This document shows positions 63,721 through 64,000 of a stretch of DNA of 64,000 bases, piece by piece; position 1 is the first letter of the stretch; each line of letters starts with the position of its first letter. The stretch covers positions 10,697,001 through 10,761,000 of the forward strand of contig NC_059346.1 in NCBI RefSeq assembly GCF_019703515.2. The letters are read 5' to 3'. Source of the stretch: Myxocyprinus asiaticus. Lineage: Eukaryota; Chordata; Actinopteri; Cypriniformes; Catostomidae. Below the pieces are notes generated by a model. The model was not told where the DNA came from. It ran no database searches and saw only the letters and a program-made list of their open reading frames with translations. Both the position numbers and the translations under genes were made by a program.

Positions 63721-64000
63721 AGCAGCAAGTAAATTATATTTTTTCTGATGTGTCTGATACACAGTGAATGGCTGTGGCTAGATATTCATAATTTTGTTTA
63801 GTTATTTATGCACATACAGTATCAGCACATTACACAGCACAGTAAAGTGAACTCTTAGAAGTCTTTCAATGATTTCTTATCTTGTGTCTTCCTCTAGTGG
63901 ACAAAATTGGTACTACATCCTGCATCTGCCCTTCACTGTCGAATTAACAGACTGTCCTGGTGTTTATGATCAAAATGACCAAATTTAACAGAATAGATCC

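Overview
The window looks like vertebrate nuclear DNA from a ray-finned fish, most likely a cyprinid or close relative. The reasons are interrupted genes with GT-AG introns, Sleeping-Beauty-like Tc1 elements, L2/CR1-type LINEs, a tRNA-derived SINE, and many short-TIR nonautonomous DNA transposons. It is AT-rich and repeat-dense. Protein-coding exons make up only a small part of it, and most long open frames are transposon remnants or chance.

Three cellular genes can be recognised. (1) On the minus strand, between about 54.8 and 19.4 kb, lies a long, repeat-filled relic of mitochondrial thioredoxin reductase (txnrd2). Nine exon pieces are legible. They include the CVNVGC redox motif, the C-terminal His/Glu pair and the Cys-Sec TGA end. 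The gene also carries four in-frame stops other than the Sec codon, an exon split by a repeat, a frameshift, missing exons and a missing 5' end, so it is called a pseudogene. (2) On the plus strand at 56178-57591 is a pebp1 (phosphatidylethanolamine-binding protein / RKIP) copy with exons 1, 2 and 4 but no exon 3, which breaks the frame. (3) On the minus strand at 63549-59113 are the last three coding exons of taok3, intact, with the rest beyond the window. pebp1 and taok3 converge tail to tail, as in other vertebrates. Two decaying genes beside an intact one suggest that a second copy of this region exists elsewhere, as after genome duplication (inference).

Layout: 0-19 kb is gene-free and holds a palindromic MITE, an L2-like LINE, a 1.6-kb Tc1 element with IR/DR ends, several MITEs, a SINE and two direct-repeat pairs. 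19.4-28.7 kb holds the 3' half of the txnrd2 relic, interrupted by a Tc1 MITE, a LINE split by a SINE with a 15-bp target duplication, and copies of a repeat carrying tRNA-like modules. 30.4-32.5 kb is a pol-less LTR element with a TTAAT target duplication. 33.6-44.6 kb holds a nearly full-length CR1/L2-type LINE with an esterase-type ORF1, plus a truncated sister copy. 45-55 kb holds the 5' txnrd2 exons among hAT-like and other repeats. 56-64 kb is pebp1 and taok3.

No CRISPR array, rRNA gene or credible functional tRNA gene was seen. Family assignments come from reading translations, not from searches.
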